From NCBI GenBank assembly GCA_025451145.1, contig JANWKX010000117.1, positions 1 to 6,850 on the forward strand: a DNA stretch of 6,850 bases, given 5' to 3'. The stretch is from Vampirovibrionales bacterium (GTDB lineage Bacteria > Cyanobacteriota > Vampirovibrionia > Vampirovibrionales > JAGQHJ01). This document shows, one piece after another, positions 6,060 to 6,850 of the stretch. The position numbers and the translations under genes were made by a program. The notes under the pieces were generated by a model. That model had not been told where the DNA came from. It searched no databases and saw only the letters and a program-made list of their open reading frames with translations. Within the stretch, counting starts at the first letter, position 1; every line of letters starts with the position of its first letter.

Positions 6060-6129
6060 GTCCAGCTTAGGCAGGCCCATTTTTCCCGCTTCAATCGTCA
6101 AGTTGAATCACAATTGAGCGTTTTAAACG

Positions 6130-6850
6130 ATGATCTATCATTTTGAGGCGATGATGCTTCTCAATATGGTCAAAAACATGGCTTCACAGGGCATGTTTCA
6201 CTTGAACCAGTTTTTGACATCGGATGAGATTGATTTTCTAAAAGTCTTGGGCATCGATAACCAATATTGGCTAAAGATGTTCAGAATTATCTTTCTGTTA
6301 TTGGCCATTTACATTGCAGCACTCCTAATTTTGAGGGTCATTGAGCGCCAAAGCCGACTTCAGTTCTTAAAATCCAAGGAAACCCTACTTTCATTCGATG
6401 CCAAACGGGTGGAAACCCTGGCCACTGTTTTCCGAAACACTGTAATGGCAGTTGCTGTGATCAGTGGAATTACCATCTTTTTAAGCGAAATTGGAATTAA
6501 TTTGGCGCCCCTGGTTGCTGGCGCCAGTATTGCTGGCGTGGCTGTAGGGTTTGGCGCTCAAAATATTGTCAAAGACTTGTTTTATGGCTTCTTTATCCTC
6601 CTGGAAAATCAGTTTGGCATTGGGGATGTGATTAAGCTGGGTGATGTGACGGGAACCGTAGAACGTTTGACCCTTCGAACAGTGACGCTTCGGGATAACG
6701 ACGGCAGAATCCATATCCTGCCAAACGGCGAAGCATGCAAGGTCATCGTCTATACCCATGGCTGGTCTACGTTAAACCTCCCCCTGGAAGTCCTTTACCA
6801 GACCAATCTGGATGAAGCGTTTCGCACGATTGAACAAGTGAACAAAGAGA
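6130..6850 (+). CDS. MscS-family mechanosensitive channel, 5' part
   Basis: The frame is open from ATG 6130 to the window edge (240 codons, C-terminus missing). It encodes an inner-membrane small-conductance mechanosensitive channel, which releases solutes on hypo-osmotic shock. Membrane segments lie at about 51-70 and 103-120, and the pore helix at about 125-157. The pore helix carries the Gly/Ala-rich family signature VAGASIAGVAVGFGAQNIV. The beta domain follows with ENQFGIGDVIKLGDVTGTVE, RTVTLRDNDG and ILPNG, all classic MscS marks. Only one membrane helix precedes the 103-120 pair, so it is a minimal three-helix MscS. The start is uncertain: ATG 6130 follows a TAA by one codon and has no Shine-Dalgarno, whereas ATG 6154 has TGAGG 5 bp upstream and would remove eight residues. 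It is transcribed divergently from lpxD. Confidence 0.9.
   Translation, partial: MIYHFEAMMLLNMVKNMASQGMFHLNQFLTSDEIDFLKVLGIDNQYWLKMFRIIFLLLAIYIAALLILRVIERQSRLQFLKSKETLLSFDAKRVETLATVFRNTVMAVAVISGITIFLSEIGINLAPLVAGASIAGVAVGFGAQNIVKDLFYGFFILLENQFGIGDVIKLGDVTGTVERLTLRTVTLRDNDGRIHILPNGEACKVIVYTHGWSTLNLPLEVLYQTNLDEAFRTIEQVNKE

Larger units (their letters stand above)
5942..6129. promoter_or_regulatory. Divergent intergenic region between lpxD and the mscS-like gene
   Basis: These 188 bp should hold the promoters of the lpxD-lpxC operon (minus) and the mscS-like gene (plus). The middle part is AT-rich. Possible -10 elements are TAGAAT (6014-6019, plus) and TACAAT (6036-6031, minus), but neither has a good -35 at proper spacing, so I do not fix a promoter. 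Two small perfect inverted repeats and a spaced direct repeat are present (listed separately). No riboswitch or small RNA structure was recognised. Confidence 0.5.

Noticed and set aside
5942..6094. A 51-residue N-terminal extension of LpxD starting at TTG 6094.
   Set aside because: The strong AGAGGAGT lies just before ATG 5941, and the LpxD family domain begins at that ATG. The extension has no family similarity and lies in an AT-rich region expected to hold promoters.
6091..6106. Inverted repeat TTCAA/TTGAA before the mscS-like gene.
   Set aside because: The arms are only 5 bp with an 8-bp spacer, which is within chance expectation for this AT-rich region.
5838..6146. A 102-codon plus-strand open frame running from lpxD into the intergenic region.
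   Set aside because: It overlaps the start of lpxD antisense, has no recognisable domain, and ends within the mscS-like gene start.

Overview
The window shows a compact stretch of a Gram-negative-type chromosome. It has an MCE-family lipid transport protein, two consecutive enzymes of lipid A synthesis (LpxD and LpxC), an outer-membrane-type TPR lipoprotein, and the beginning of an MscS-type channel. The TusA-like protein has CPLN rather than the usual CPxP at its active site, followed by NFVKTRLALE. I associate this pattern with cyanobacteria and their non-photosynthetic relatives. My best guess is therefore a relative of Cyanobacteria/Vampirovibrionia that makes LPS, but this is inference from recalled family patterns, not from a search.

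Layout. (1) Positions 1-30 hold the last nine codons of an upstream gene whose TGA overlaps the ATG of a mlaD-like gene (27-1445, +), so the window opens inside what is probably an Mla/Mce ABC-transport operon. (2) On the minus strand, a small Cys-rich putative metal-binding protein (1970-1704) is followed after 6 bp by a TusA-family protein (1697-1437). The TusA-family gene ends tail-to-tail inside the end of mlaD. (3) Divergently, on the plus strand, comes a protein (about 2046-3428) that aligns by eye along its length with bifunctional PurH (IMP cyclohydrolase/AICAR transformylase) but has lost nearly every signature motif. Its stop overlaps the start of a TPR lipoprotein (3421-3987). (4) On the minus strand, lpxD (5941-4823) and lpxC (4826-3984) overlap by an ATGA. 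lpxC also overlaps the end of the TPR gene by 4 bp. (5) A 188-bp divergent intergenic region separates lpxD from an MscS-family gene (from about 6130, +) that runs off the window.

How the genes fit together. Most of the window concerns the cell envelope: phospholipid traffic (MCE), lipid A steps two and three, a surface lipoprotein and osmotic safety-valve function. The Cys-rich/TusA pair looks like a small sulfur- or metal-handling unit. The most unusual item is the PurH-like protein, which appears to be a catalytically dead relative of a central purine enzyme, translationally coupled to an exported TPR lipoprotein. There is no stretch above 300 bp without a gene, and no mobile element, CRISPR array, tRNA or rRNA was seen.
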